In this document: piece by piece, positions 28,684 through 38,905 of the stretch
How positions within the stretch are numbered: the stretch's first letter is position 1
Layout of the letters: every line of letters begins with the position of its first letter
Assembly (NCBI RefSeq): GCF_051710625.1
Contig: NZ_JBPESN010000005.1
Coordinates: 1 to 64,000 of the forward strand
Reading direction: 5' to 3'
Source of the DNA: JBPESN01 sp051710625
GTDB taxonomy: Bacteria; Pseudomonadota; Gammaproteobacteria; Enterobacterales; Enterobacteriaceae
DNA: 64,000 nucleotides
Notes under the pieces: generated by a model
What the model was told of the DNA's origin: nothing
The model's input: the letters and a program-made list of their open reading frames with translations, nothing else
Databases searched by the model: none
Program-made: the position numbers and the translations under genes

Positions 28684-29695
28684 TTATTTTTTCTTAGCGT
28701 ATTTCAGCAAATCAAGCGCAACCGTAAAGATAATGATGGCGCCTTTGAATAATATATTGCCAATAAGGGTTAACGCCTATATAGGTCAGACCGCAGTTGA
28801 TGACGGTAAAGATGGTGACCCCGGTAACCACCCCCAGCACCGTGCCGACCCCACCGGCAAACGAAACGCCCCTACGACACAGGCAGTAATGGCATCCAGT
28901 TCATACATGAAACCGAGGTTGTCGGTGGCGCTACCGATACGCCCCGCTTCCAGCATACCGCCAAAGGCGTAAAAGACGCCCAACAAAGCATAAATCATAA
29001 TCAGGTTTAACGGCACATTGACGCCGGAGACTTTTGCCGCCTCCGGGTTGCCGCCAATAGCGAAGATGTTTTTACCAAAACGAGTTTTAGTTTATAATAC
29101 CCAGACAAAGATAATGGCGATCAACGCGTAAAAGGTAATGTGCGACAGTTTGAAATCGCCGAGTCGAATGAATCCTTGCGCAAAACTTGAGAAGTTCGAC
29201 TCAAAACCGGCAATCGGCGAGGCGCCTACGAGACATCGTAATAAAGGGAGTTAATCCCATAGACGATAATCATGGTGCCCAAGGTGGTAATAAACGGCGT
29301 GACGTTTAGATACGCAATGATTAAACTGTTAACCAGCCCGATTACCGCGCCAATGGCGCAAACAATCAAGATCACCAGCGGAATGGGCAGGCTGTGCATA
29401 TCGGGGAAGACTTTATTGACGTTATCCATGGATTGCAGTAGCGTCGCCGCCACGACAGGCGCCAGACTCACCTGCCGCCCCCCGACAGGTCAGTACCCTG
29501 TGTCACAATTAATCCGGCCACCCCAAGGGCAATAATAATCCGCACTGAGGATTGAGTCAGGATATTGCCCAGGTTCATCAGGCTCAAAAATGTTGGATCC
29601 TGAAAAATAATAATAACCAACAGCACCAGCAATACCACATAAATGCCGCCCTCTTTCAGATAAGTGAGCATGCTTTTCTTTTTCAACGCATTTAT
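28684..29695 (-). pseudogene. mglC: Galactose ABC transporter permease MglC, broken
   Basis: MglC is the inner-membrane permease of the high-affinity methyl-galactoside/galactose importer (E. coli 336 residues). The expected start Met-Ser-Ala-Leu is ATA-AAT-GCG-TTG at 29695, so the ATG appears mutated to ATA; a TTG at 29686 is the only near alternative. LTYLKEGGIYVVLLVLLVII and SVRIIIALGVAGLIVTQGTD are conserved. Lesions: a frameshift near 29480, a shift after SLYYD near 29235, a TAA in VWVL-TKTRFGKN near 29095, and further shifts after TACVVG near 28865. The last codons (LLKYAKKK) still align. Confidence 0.92.
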
Positions 29696-29713
29696 CGTTA
29701 AACCCTTAAAAAA

Positions 29714-31234
29714 TTAAAGATACAGGGAAGCAAGACGCAAAATTTCATTCTGCGAGGTTCCTTTGGTATTGAGAATCCCCGCCATTTGACAGTTGCTCAT
29801 GACCAGAATGCGATCGGTAATACCGAGAAGCTCCGGCATCTCGGATGAGATGATGATAATGCCTTTACCCCTCTTCGCCAGCTCGGTCATCAGCTGATAA
29901 ATCTTGAACTCGGCGCCGACGTCGATACCGCGAGTGGGCTCGTCCAGCATCAATATTTCCGGCTGGGTGAGCAGCCAGCGGTTGATGATAACTTTTTGCT
30001 GATTGCCCCCCGAAAGCGATCCGATATAAGTGTTATGTCCCGGCGTTTTAACCCGCATCGCGGCGATGACCCACTGAATATCGCTTTTCATACGGGTATT
30101 GTTGAGCAGGGCCATCTTGTTCTTATAGCTGCGAATATTGAAAATCAGCGAATTAAAGCCGACATTCAGGAAAACATAAATCCTGGTGGCGCGGCGCTCT
30201 TTGGTCACCAGCGCGAAACCGTGGCTGATGACTTCGTTGGCGCTGCTATTTTTAATGTTTTTGCCGTGCAGACGGATAGTCCCGGCGGATTTTTCACGGA
30301 TACCGAATAAGGTTTCCACGATATCGGTACGCCGCGCGCCGACCAGGCCGGCGATCCCGAGGATTTCGCCCTGATGCGAATCAAATGAGATGTCGCGAAT
30401 AGCGGGCTGGCGCAACGAGGTGAAGTTACGGACTTCCAGCATTAGCTCTCCCGGCTCGCTAATACGATCGGAAAAGCGCTGACTCAGCAAACGGCCCACC
30501 ATCATAGCAATAATCTGGTCCATACTCAGCCCCTCAACCGGCTGAGTGGCAATCCATTGCCCATCACGCAAAATAGTGATTTCGTCGCACAGCTAAAATA
30601 TTTCTCCCATTTTATGGGAGAGGTAAACGATGCCGCAGCCGCGCGCCTTCAGTTTACGTATGATACTAAAGAGATGGTCGACTTCTTTTTCGGTGAGCGA
30701 CGAAGTCGGTTCGTTCATGATGACAATTTTGTCATTATAGGAAAACGCCTTGGCTATCTCGATCATTTGCATCTGGGACACAGAGAGAGTGGCGACTTTA
30801 TCCCGCAGATCGATATCGATATCCAGTTCGTCAAAAATCGTCTTGGTGTCCTGATACATTTTTTTATGGTCGACAAACATCCATTTTCGGGGGTAACGGC
30901 CGAGCCACATATTATCCATCACGGTACGCTGCAGCACCAGGTTAAGCTCCTGATGCACTATGGAAACCCCTTGTTCCAGCGCTTCTTTGGAATTCTTGAA
31001 GTTAACTTCCTGTCCCTGAAAAATGATGCTTTCTGCATCTTTACTGTAAATACCGAAAAGGCATTTTAATAACATGGATTTGCCCGCACCGTTCTCTACC
31101 ATCAAGGCGTGAATGGAATGGGGACGGACATTGAGATTAACGTTATCCAACGCTTTCACGCCAGGAAATGATTTACTGATATTTTTCATTTCCAGCAGTT
31201 ATTCGCCCTGCTGTTCGGTCGTAATGTCGGCCAT
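29714..31234 (-). pseudogene. mglA: Galactose ABC transporter ATPase MglA, nonsense codons
   Basis: MglA has two fused ABC ATPase halves and drives MglBC import (E. coli 506 residues). Alignment is nearly full length without frameshifts, but three lesion types are visible. A TAA stands a few codons after the ATG at 31234 (in GE-LLEM). A TAG follows KMGEIF at about 30595. Key residues have drifted: the first P-loop reads VENGAGKSM instead of GENGAGKST, and Walker B reads IVIMNEPTSS (Asp to Asn). The second half keeps LSGGNQQKVIINRWL and ILMLDEPTRGIDVG. Decay is younger here than in mglC. Confidence 0.94.
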
Positions 31235-31299
31235 AGTTACACCAGCTCAGAAATAGACAGGTTTCATTCTCCCGCCGGGGTCGGCGGTGGTATTAAATT

Positions 31300-32330
31300 T
31301 TATTTTTTGAATTGCGCTAAGTTGTCTTTATCGATGCCAACATAAGGAATACGGACGACTTTATTCTCAATCTTCCATTGTGTGCCATCTGCGGCGTTTT
31401 TGCCTTCCGCCAGATTTTTGGCCAGATCAAACGTGGCTTTGGCCTGATTGTCGACGTCGCTAAGCACGGTACCGGCCATCGCGCCCGATTTAACCAGTAC
31501 CAGGGCTTCCGGCAACCCGTCCACCCCAAATACCGGGATGCTGGTTTTATTATAGGCTTTGAGGGCTTCTACCGCGCCCATAGCCATGGCGTCATTATTG
31601 GCGATCACCACTTTAATCTTGTTGGCGTTAGGCCCGGAAAGCCACGCGTCTACTTTGTCTTTCGCCTGGGGGTGTCCCACATGGCGGTATCAAGCTGCAA
31701 CTGCTGGGTCTTTAATTTTTCCTGATCGTTTGGCGTCTTGATAACGTAGCTGGTGCGCGCCTCGGCATCCGGATGCCCCGGTTCCCCTTTCAGCATGACA
31801 TATTGAATCACGCCATCTTTATTTAAATCCCAGTCAGGATGGGCTTTCCAATGTTTTGCAATCAGCTCGCCTTGAATAATGTCGAATTCTTTGGAATCGG
31901 TACCAACATAATAGGCTTTGTCGTAGCTATCCAGATCTTTGCGGCTCGGCTCTTTGTTGTAGAACACGACAGGAATGTTGTTGCCGCGGGCTTTCTGAAT
32001 CACGACAGGCGCAGCCGCAGGATTAACCAGGTTAATCGCCAGCGCTTTGACCCCTTTGGCGATAAGGAGGTCAATTTGGTCATTTTGTTTAGACTGATCG
32101 TTCTGGGAGTCATTCATTAGCAGCGTCACGCCGGAACTGTCTTTAGCATTTTTTTCCAGGGCTTTGCGTACCACCGACATGAAATTGTCGTCATATTTAT
32201 AAATCATGACGCCGATACGCACGTTCGCGGCCTGCGCAGCCATGGAAAACATCAGGCCGGATAGCCCCCCGCCAGACGGCATCACGGACCGTTGCAGTTG
32301 CGCCATTCGAGAATGTTTCGAACGACGCAT
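31300..32330 (-). pseudogene. mglB: Galactose-binding periplasmic protein MglB, frameshifted
   Basis: MglB binds galactose/glucose in the periplasm for MglAC and for the Trg chemoreceptor. The N-terminus contains a probable signal peptide ending FSMAAQAA. IGVMIYKYDDNFMSVVRKAL, LLMNDSQNDQSKQNDQIDLL and KAYYVGTDSKEFDIIQGELI follow closely. A single frameshift near 31670 splits LDTAMWDTP from QAKDKVDAWLSGPNANKIKV; beyond it the protein is intact to AQFKK at 31300. With mglA and mglC broken as well, galactose import by this system is lost. Confidence 0.92.
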
Positions 32331-32386
32331 TTATCCATGTCTGACGGGAGAACGGCTACAGCATGTCGGGAGGGATGCTAATATAA

Positions 32387-32402
32387 TGTGAATGTTCTCA
32401 CA
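32387..32402. promoter_or_regulatory. CRP-binding site of the mgl promoter
   Basis: TGTGA-ATGTTC-TCACA is a perfect two-fold match to the CRP consensus TGTGA-N6-TCACA. It lies about 57 bases upstream of mglB, in the galS-mglB gap where E. coli has the CRP-activated mgl promoter. Confidence 0.85.
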
Positions 32403-32405
32403 CTT

Positions 32406-32420
32406 TAAAATCGGTTACAT
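32406..32420 (-). promoter_or_regulatory. Possible GalS/GalR operator upstream of mglB
   Basis: Minus-strand TGTAACCGATTTTAA resembles the gal operator consensus GTGNAANCGNTTNCAC with a degenerate right half. It overlaps the last codons of galS and sits next to the CRP site, as in the E. coli mgl control region. Confidence 0.5.
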
Positions 32421-33455
32421 TTCATCTTGTGGCGAAGCAGCGATCGCCGTCACAGTTTGGCGCGGCGCGACAGAATGGCGACGGACCAGCGTCGGCATAT
32501 AAAGATGGTTCTGGCTAGGATCAAGTTGACCGGCCGTCCCTTTTAACGCTAATTCTGTCGCTGCTACCGCCATCATCCAGACAGGATAGCGCACCGTCGT
32601 CAGATGCGGACTGGTGTAGCGCGACATGGGAAGATCGTCAAAACCGATAACGGAAAAATGCGCTGGCACGGTGATACCGTTTTCTTTCAGGGTTGCCAAC
32701 CCCCCGACCGCCATGCTGTCGTTATAGACAAACACGGCGCTCAACTGCTGATTGCGACCGAGCAGCTCCACCATCGCCTGTTCACCGCCGTGCAGATAAG
32801 GGTCCGCCCTCACCTGCCAGCTTTGCTGTGGCGTAATACCCGCCTCATTCATGGCCAGCAGGTACCCCTGGTGCCGCTGGTATTGGTCCTCAATATCATG
32901 GTTGGAGCCGATATAGCCGATATTGCGGTGCCCTTGCTTGAGCAGCATCCGCGTAGCCATCAGCGCGCCAGCCACGTTGTCCAGGGCAACGCAGCGGTGT
33001 TCGTATCTGGCCACGATACGGTTGATCAGCACCATACCCGGTTCGCTTTGCATAAAACCGATGAGTTCCTCATCGCTGAGCATTTTGGCATGTACTACCA
33101 GGGCGCTACAACGCTGGCGTATCAGTACCTCAATGGCGTGACGTTCTTTATCCGCCTGATGATAGCTGTTGCTAATCAGGACATTCTTCCGATGCCGCTG
33201 CGCCACGTCATCCACAGCTTTTACCAACGCGCCAAAGAAGGGGTCGGCGACGTCCATGACGACCACCCCGATGGTATCGCTGCTCTGGTTAGCCAGCGCC
33301 TGCGCATTAGCGTTAGGACGATAACCCAATTGGGATACCGCTGAGAGTACGCGCTCCCTCGCCTGCTTACTGGCAGACGCGCTGTCGTTCAACACCCGAG
33401 AAACGGTTGCCACTGACACACCCGCCAGGCGGGCTACATCACGAATCGTTGTCAT
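32415..33455 (-). CDS. galS: Galactose regulator GalS (LacI family), intact
   Basis: Galactose isorepressor that controls mgl and itself in E. coli. The 346-residue product equals the E. coli length. The N-terminal helix-turn-helix TIRDVARLAGVSVATVSRVL is followed by the hinge region (NANAQALANQSSDTIGVVVM) and the periplasmic-binding-protein-like effector domain (VLIRQRCSALVVHAKMLSDE, VIGFDDLPMSRYTSPHLTTV), ending in PTLVRRHSVAPRQTV. No lesion is seen. Its main target, mglBAC, is broken, so this may be a regulator without its operon or may still act on other gal genes. Confidence 0.94.
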   Translation of the reverse strand: MTTIRDVARLAGVSVATVSRVLNDSASASKQARERVLSAVSQLGYRPNANAQALANQSSDTIGVVVMDVADPFFGALVKAVDDVAQRHRKNVLISNSYHQADKERHAIEVLIRQRCSALVVHAKMLSDEELIGFMQSEPGMVLINRIVARYEHRCVALDNVAGALMATRMLLKQGHRNIGYIGSNHDIEDQYQRHQGYLLAMNEAGITPQQSWQVRADPYLHGGEQAMVELLGRNQQLSAVFVYNDSMAVGGLATLKENGITVPAHFSVIGFDDLPMSRYTSPHLTTVRYPVWMMAVAATELALKGTAGQLDPSQNHLYMPTLVRRHSVAPRQTVTAIAASPQDEM

Positions 33456-33545
33456 ACAATCAGCTCTTCCCTCATGTTTCTCACTCCTTGTGATAATAAT
33501 TACGAAACATTTGCGCTTATCCTAACGGGTTTAAATTAAACGCAG

Positions 33546-33561
33546 CGTGAATCAGGTCACA
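33546..33561. promoter_or_regulatory. CRP-binding site of the galS promoter
   Basis: CGTGA-ATCAGG-TCACA matches the CRP consensus at nine of ten conserved positions. It lies about 90 bases upstream of the galS ATG. Confidence 0.7.
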
Positions 33562-33564
33562 GAA

Positions 33565-33580
33565 CCGAAAGCGCTTACAT
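33565..33580 (-). promoter_or_regulatory. LacI/GalR-type operator upstream of galS
   Basis: Minus-strand ATGTAAGCGCTTTCGG contains the palindromic core AAGCGCTT with central CG and a good left half TGTAA, as in GalR/GalS operators. It is adjacent to the CRP site, consistent with autoregulation. Confidence 0.6.
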
Positions 33581-33581
33581 C

Positions 33582-34157
33582 ATAAAATCCCGGTGATATG
33601 CGGCAGAAAAAAGTAAAAAGGCTATCAAAATAAAACGTTACAGTACGTTGTAACTATATTTATCCCCGCCCTGCACGGCCGGGCGACATCCTGTTTCGTA
33701 CTGCAGGGAAATCGGTTTATGAAGACCCCGGCTATGGAAACGTAACGTTAGGCAGCCGTGGCCTTATAAAGGCGCAGAACAGGAGAAACATCAATAGTCC
33801 AACAGCGCGGCCGTTGCAGTGACGGATGCTGTACAGCGACATCGGCGGCTGTAGTTTTAGAGCCTGGCTTGACGGCTAAGCCCTAGAAAAATCTGATTTT
33901 ACCGGCTGTGTCTGTTGCGCTGGAGCGCAAAAAGTTATACTCGAAAAATGAAGATTTTCAATGAACATCATGCATATTAAGCCGTAACACAGTATTAAGC
34001 ATGATGCTCAGTGCCTGGATTGGACCAACAATAATAAAGTGAAATAACCATGCTTATTTACAATGGATGTCATGACTGCAACTCATTGATTTTAATTTTG
34101 AAACGGACTAGTTCTGATAAATTTACTTAGTGGTCCGGCCCACGGGTGTAGATAAAA
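33582..34157. other. Intergenic region between galS and the glycosyltransferase fragment
   Basis: About 575 bases. No gene, tRNA or clear terminator is recognised. The second half (33960-34150) is AT-rich, like the fragment that follows, suggesting that both came from a locus of different composition. Confidence 0.4.
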
Positions 34158-34604
34158 ATGAAAATATTCGCTATTTGCATGGTGAAGGATAAAATCGACG
34201 TATTGGAAAAAGCGCTGGAAGCGGCTTTACCCTGGGTCGATAAGATTTTTTTGATTAATCATGCCAGCACGGATGGAACGTGGGAACTTATCAATCAGAA
34301 ATTTCGCCATTGGGATAAAGTGGAAGTTTACGGCCAGATTACAGATGAATTTACCGACGGACTTCGCTCGCGAGCCTACAATAAATTCCGTCAGCAGGCA
34401 CAGGAAGGCGACTGGTGGTGTCGGTTAGACTCTGATGAACTTTATATTGATAATCCGCGTGAATTTTTAGCCAAGGTCGGCAAGCATTACAATATTGTGC
34501 AATGTGCGAGCTTTCAATATTACTTTACCGAGAAGGATGCAGAAGAATACCAGCGTCACCCGGAGCGTTATCGCGACAGGACTCGGGTGAAGTCTTACCG
34601 ATGA
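34158..34604 (+). pseudogene. Family-2 glycosyltransferase, N-terminal fragment
   Basis: Encodes the first 140 or so residues of a GT-A-fold glycosyltransferase (family 2-like). The N-terminus MKIFAICMVKDKIDVLEKAL is followed by IFLINHASTDGTWELINQKF, in place of the usual nucleotide-sugar-binding Asp/Asn-Ser-Thr-Asp-Gly, and the DxD-type metal motif in WWCRLDSDELYIDNPREFL. The frame then drifts (RYRDRTRVKSYR) and stops at 34604, about half the length of a typical member; nothing similar is found downstream. Lower GC than neighbours suggests a transferred surface-polysaccharide gene. The acceptor is unknown. Confidence 0.75.
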
Positions 34605-34814
34605 AAGCGGCGTATAACGGCCAAGCGGGAACCCCGCTTGGCAATGAATCTCCGTGCCGGCCAGGCTTATCACGAGCCGAACAGGCCGTCAGTTCGGTTT
34701 GCCACCATGGGTGCGTCGCGCAGACCCAGCGTTAGCCGGGCCTTCGCTCTCGCCAACGCTTCGGGCGCGGCCGACACGGGTTCCCCGTCGCCATGCCATA
34801 GGCAGTCAACGCCG

Positions 34815-35896
34815 TCAGCTGTCCAGCTCCAGCCGTGCCAAGGTCCCTCCCCTGTCTTTACGGTTACTCAGGGTAAAGCAGCCATGATGTAATTGCGCAA
34901 TACGGGTGACGATACTCAGCCCCAGACCAATACCGTTATATCGCTGATCTATTCTGACAAATTGCCGGGTCAATTCCACCGCCCGCGCTCCGTCGATACC
35001 AGGCTCTTCATCCATGACCTGCAAAATACATTGGCGCCCCGACGGGGTTTCATCTTGCTGCAGAGTAACCGTAATGGTGCTTCCGTCCGGACAATAACGG
35101 TGGGCATTTTCACCAGATTGCGCAGTAACAAACGCAACAACACCGCGTTACCCTGGATCACCGGATCGGCAGCCAGTAATTGCCAATCTAGCCGCTGCCC
35201 GCGCAAAGCCGCCATCTCAGCCAGCTCCTCTTGTTGCGCCACCACGACATCATGCACCAACCGCACCACTTGATACTATCCGGATGAAAAGTTATTGCGG
35301 ATCCGGGCCAGCATCAGCTGTTGTTCAACGGTAAACGCCATATTGTCCACCAGCTCAATGAGCAGCTGACAATCAATCTGGTGCTGCTTCTCATGCAATT
35401 CTAGATGCAAACGGATCCCCGCCAGCGGCGTACGTAATTCATGCGCCACGTCGGCGGTAAATTGTCTGTCCTGCTGCAACGTGGTATTCAGGCGCGCCAG
35501 CAGCTGATTCAAACTGCGGGTAACGGCAAGCACCTCGTTGATATCACCCGTCTCCGGTAGCGGGTCAACACTTTCCGCACTGCGGGTTTGCAGCACCGAC
35601 AGCAGCCGGGTAATCCATTTCACCGCCTGAAAGCAAAAAAACAGCGTTACCAGGATCATCAGCAACGAGGGCACGCTCAAAGAGGCAATAGTCTCATCTA
35701 TTTCGGTATTGACGTGCTTATTGCGCCCCGCTTCTGCGAGCGTTTTGTTGACCAGCAGGTCGATCTGCTCTTTACTTTCATGCCATAATTAAAACACGCT
35801 TATCAGCTAGCACACCAGCATGATTGCGCCAAGCACAATAATAAGCCGCCAACGCATGCTGTAAAAGCGGCCAGCGCGTATTCGCAGACCGCTCAT
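34815..35896 (-). pseudogene. basS: Sensor kinase BasS (PmrB), broken
   Basis: BasS/PmrB is the inner-membrane histidine kinase sensing ferric iron, acid pH and cationic peptides. The ATG at 35896 overlaps the basR stop (ATGA). The first helix contains a TAG (after GAIMLVC) and a TAA (where E. coli has Trp in ISVFWLWHES). The dimerisation/phospho-acceptor box TADVAHELRTPLAGIRLHLE is intact. A TAG follows NNFSSG near 35278. A frameshift near 35105 splits the N-box (LLRNLVKMP / NAHRYCPDGS). The ATPase G boxes follow (DEEPGIDG, RYNGIGLGLSIVTRIAQLHH). Several lesions exclude function. Confidence 0.92.
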
Positions 35897-36559
35897 GATT
35901 TCTCCGCGGTGGTGAGAAGATAACCGAAGTTGCTTAGCGTCTGGATACGGTCACGGCCTATTTTCTGGCGCAGATGATGAATATGCACTTCGAGCGAGTT
36001 GGAGGAGGGATCATCATCCCAACTATAAAGATCCTGATGCAGGATTTCACGATGAATGCGATGCCCCGCCCGCAACATCAGCCGGGAGAGGATCGCAAAC
36101 TCTTTCGGGGTCAGTATGACCGCTTTACCGTCCACGGTGACATCATGGTGAGTCAAATCCAGAGAAATATCATCGACCCACAGCAGGTTATTACTGACGC
36201 CATGATGACTGCGAATAATGGCCCGGGCGCGGGCCAATAATTCGCTCAGCGCAAAGGGTTTAATCAGATAATCGTCTGCTCCGAAATCCAGGCCGCGTAC
36301 CCGCTCGTCAATTGCGTCACGCGCGGTCAGAATTAATACCGGCACGCCGTTGCCCTGTCCGAAGTTTTTCCAGCAGCGTCATCCCATCGCCGTCCGGCAA
36401 ACCTAAATCAAGAATAATCAGGCTATACGGCGTGGAGGTCAACAACGTCCAGCTTTGACGCAGATTAGCGGCGCATTTACAGGCAAAAGTTTCCTGCTCC
36501 AGCGCCTGCTGCTTGCCTTCGCGCAAGAGTTTATCGTCCTCAATGACCAAAATTTTTAT
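35893..36559 (-). pseudogene. basR: Response regulator BasR (PmrA), start lost and frameshifted
   Basis: OmpR-family regulator of lipid A modification genes. Homology starts at 36559 with ATA-AAA-ATT-TTG-GTC, where E. coli has Met-Lys-Ile-Leu, so the start is apparently ATA. The receiver domain has the acidic pair IEDD and the phosphorylation Asp in IILDLGLPDGDGMTLLEKLR. A frameshift near 36350 separates this from LPVLILTARDAIDERVRGLD, KPFALSELLARARA and the intact winged-helix output domain (LTPKEFAILSRLMLRAGHRI, SNSLEVHIHHLRQKIG). It overlaps basS by four bases. The pair lies away from the E. coli basRS location. Confidence 0.92.
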
Positions 36560-36999
36560 TACCCGCAATCCCAGTAACAAAACGCTCATCTATCGGGCGC
36601 CACGGAGCGCGGCAGCCCGTTTTATTGACCGGAGAGCGGTCGCCGTACCACAGAGCGAAACGGCCTTAAGGCCCGCGCTGCAGCCGTCAACGGGCGGTCA
36701 ATGATGGTAATAGACCTCATTTTATCCGCCATGTTCAACCGGACCGGCACTCTCGCGGCGCAGACTGGCGCAAAACGCCTTGTGACATCGTGTGGCGTTA
36801 AGGATAGCCCAGTCGGGTGGTGCAGGAACAAGCGGCGAGTGCAAAGGCCAGAGGCGGGTACAGGAACATGCGGTTAATGCAGAGGCAAGCGGCGGGCGCA
36901 GAGGGCTAGCGGTGGCTGCAGGTTGCAGCGGCCAGCGGCGCGAGCCGGGGAAAATCACCGCCGGGCACCGGCGGCGTCAAAAACACGGGGGATGGGATC
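36560..36999. other. Intergenic region between basR and yeiB
   Basis: About 440 GC-rich bases. It contains several imperfect GGCGGG/GCAGAGG-type short repeats (about 36830-36950) but no recognisable gene or RNA. In E. coli eptA precedes basR; no trace is seen. Confidence 0.4.
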
Positions 37000-38065
37000 C
37001 TAAGAGGCATCCGCCGGCGTCAGACCGCCGGTCAAACGCGTTAAACGTCGCCAGACCGCTTCCAGCGGCCCCTGACGAAAATACCTGAGCCACAGGGCAG
37101 ATACGGCAATATTGAAAAACCAGACCGCCGGCACAAACGCCATCAGTTATAGCCGGTCGTAGGCCATAAATAATCCCAGCTGATTAAAGAGTAAGGTATA
37201 GATGAGGGTTTGCAGCAGGTAATTAGTCAGGGCCATTCTTCTGACATTGCCGAGGAGGCGGATAACCGTCTTGTCGGCCAGCTGCGGCCAGAACCCATAC
37301 AGCAAGGCGACATAGCCCAGCGCCTGCAGCGGCGCGCTGATTTCCCGCGGCATCTGCAGTAAAAAATCGCACCAGCGATAATCTCAGCCCAGTTGCCACT
37401 GGGCCACCACCGCCGGCAGGTTGATTATCAACCCCGCAGGCATCAGCCACAGCGCCACCCGGCGATAATGCGCCGGTTCACGGCGACCCGCCAGCCAACC
37501 GTTGCGCATCAGCCTTGCGCCTATCAACATCGCGCCGGCCAATTGCCAGCCGTATCGCGACGCTATCGCCAGCAGGCTACCGTGCAGTAAATTAAACCGC
37601 TCCCGCCAGGCTTCCGGGCCGCCCTCGGTTTGCCAATAATGTTCATACACCCGATTAGCAATATCCGGCAGCCAGAAACGGCCGGGAGGCTGGTCGCCGA
37701 GCAACAGTTGAAACACCAGCAGAAGTCCTACCTCTAAGGCATAGAGCACAATACCGGTACCGATAAGGCGGCGCTCGCTCGGCGCCTGGCGAACCAGCCC
37801 CAGGCCCACCAGGCCGCAATCCAGTAGAATATCGCCATCCCAGAAGAAGATGCCATGAATAGCCAGAGAAGCCGCGAGTGAGTCTAGCGCGTTCCTCGGG
37901 GCAACAGCAACACCAGCCCTCCGCCAAACAATAACGCAAATAGCGTCAGAAATTTGACTTGCGCCACCATATCCAGCACGGCCCAGGTCTAAGCTTCGCC
38001 GTTGGAAATACTGCCGGTATAAGCAGGATACCCAGAATGGCTATCCCGCGCGCGCAATCCAACAT
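37000..38065 (-). pseudogene. yeiB: DUF418-family membrane protein YeiB, broken
   Basis: Inner-membrane protein of unknown function (E. coli 385 residues, many helices). MLDCARGIAILGILL at 38065 is the start region, after which about 40 residues are scrambled or missing. HGIFFWDGDILLDCGLVGLG, GWQLAGAMLIGARLMRNGWL and QMPREISAPLQALGYVALLY are clear. Lesions include frameshifts near 37980 and 37810, a TGA where E. coli has Trp (QWQLG-DYRWC, near 37384), and a TAA after MAYDRL near 37147. It ends TPADAS at 37000. Gene order yeiB-folE is as in E. coli. Confidence 0.88.
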
Positions 38066-38141
38066 CGCAATGCGCTGCCGCGTGGGTGTTCTCTTCTGTC
38101 AGACGGCGCCGGCAGTGCCGTAAATAACGGTTAACAACAGA

Positions 38142-38807
38142 TTAACCGTTATGATGCGTGATAGCACGCAAAAATTCCTGGCGGGCATTTCGGCTGGATT
38201 TAAACAGTCCACCCAGCGAGGTGGTGGTCGTGGTGCTGGTGGCATCGCGGATCCCACGCGCCTTGACGCAATAATGCACCGCGTCGATAGAGACCGCCAC
38301 GTTAGTGGTGCCGAGCAGCGTCTGCAGCGCCAGCAGGATCTGCTGCGTCAACCGTTCTTGTACCTGCGGCCGCTGGACAAAAAACTGCACGATGCGATTG
38401 ATTTTCGACAAGCCGATAACGCAATGTTTGGGGACATAGGACACGGTCGCCTTGCCGTCGATAATAACGAAATGGTGTTCACAGGTGCTGGTCAACGTAA
38501 TATCGCGCACCGTGACCATCTCATCCACCGTCATCTTGTTCTCGATGACGGTGATTTTGGGGAAATTGGCGTAATCCAGACCGGCGAAAATCTCTTCCAC
38601 GTACATCTTGGCGATACGATGCGGCGTTTCCGCCAGACTGTCATCGGTCAAATCGAGATCAAGCAACGTCATAATTTCCGTCATATGCTCAGCGATAAGA
38701 CGTTTGCGCACTTCGTTATCCAGTACCTCGCCCCGCATCGGAGTTTCCAGACCACGGGCCAGTAAAGCGTCGCGTACCTGCGAGGCCTCTTTTGTCAGCG
38801 TTACCAT
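38142..38807 (-). CDS. folE: GTP cyclohydrolase I FolE, intact
   Basis: First enzyme of tetrahydrofolate (and queuosine-precursor) synthesis: GTP to dihydroneopterin triphosphate. The 221-residue product matches the family (E. coli 222). Zinc and catalytic motifs are present: TSTCEHHFVIIDGKATVSYV with Cys and paired His, GLSKINRIVQFFVQRPQVQE, and AVSIDAVHYCVKARGI with the second Cys. The ATG at 38807 (MVTLTKEASQ) is chosen because homology begins there; an upstream in-frame extension to 38909 is unlike the family. The only intact gene between galS and nfo, in line with folate synthesis being essential. Confidence 0.96.
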   Translation of the reverse strand: MVTLTKEASQVRDALLARGLETPMRGEVLDNEVRKRLIAEHMTEIMTLLDLDLTDDSLAETPHRIAKMYVEEIFAGLDYANFPKITVIENKMTVDEMVTVRDITLTSTCEHHFVIIDGKATVSYVPKHCVIGLSKINRIVQFFVQRPQVQERLTQQILLALQTLLGTTNVAVSIDAVHYCVKARGIRDATSTTTTTSLGGLFKSSRNARQEFLRAITHHNG

Positions 38808-38905
38808 ATTTATTATTCTCCAGCAGGCGATTCGCTCCCGCGGGGTTAGCCGCAGAATGGGCAACACTCTAGTGGAGTGCGCGGGGATAATCCAGTGAAT
38901 GTGTT

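Noticed and set aside
32604..33344. A 246-codon open frame antisense to galS
   Set aside because: galS is intact and conserved; the antisense frame is explained by codon usage on the opposite strand.
33582..34157. A small RNA or tRNA in the long gap after galS
   Set aside because: No tRNA fold, no clear promoter-terminator pair and no recognised RNA motif could be found by eye.
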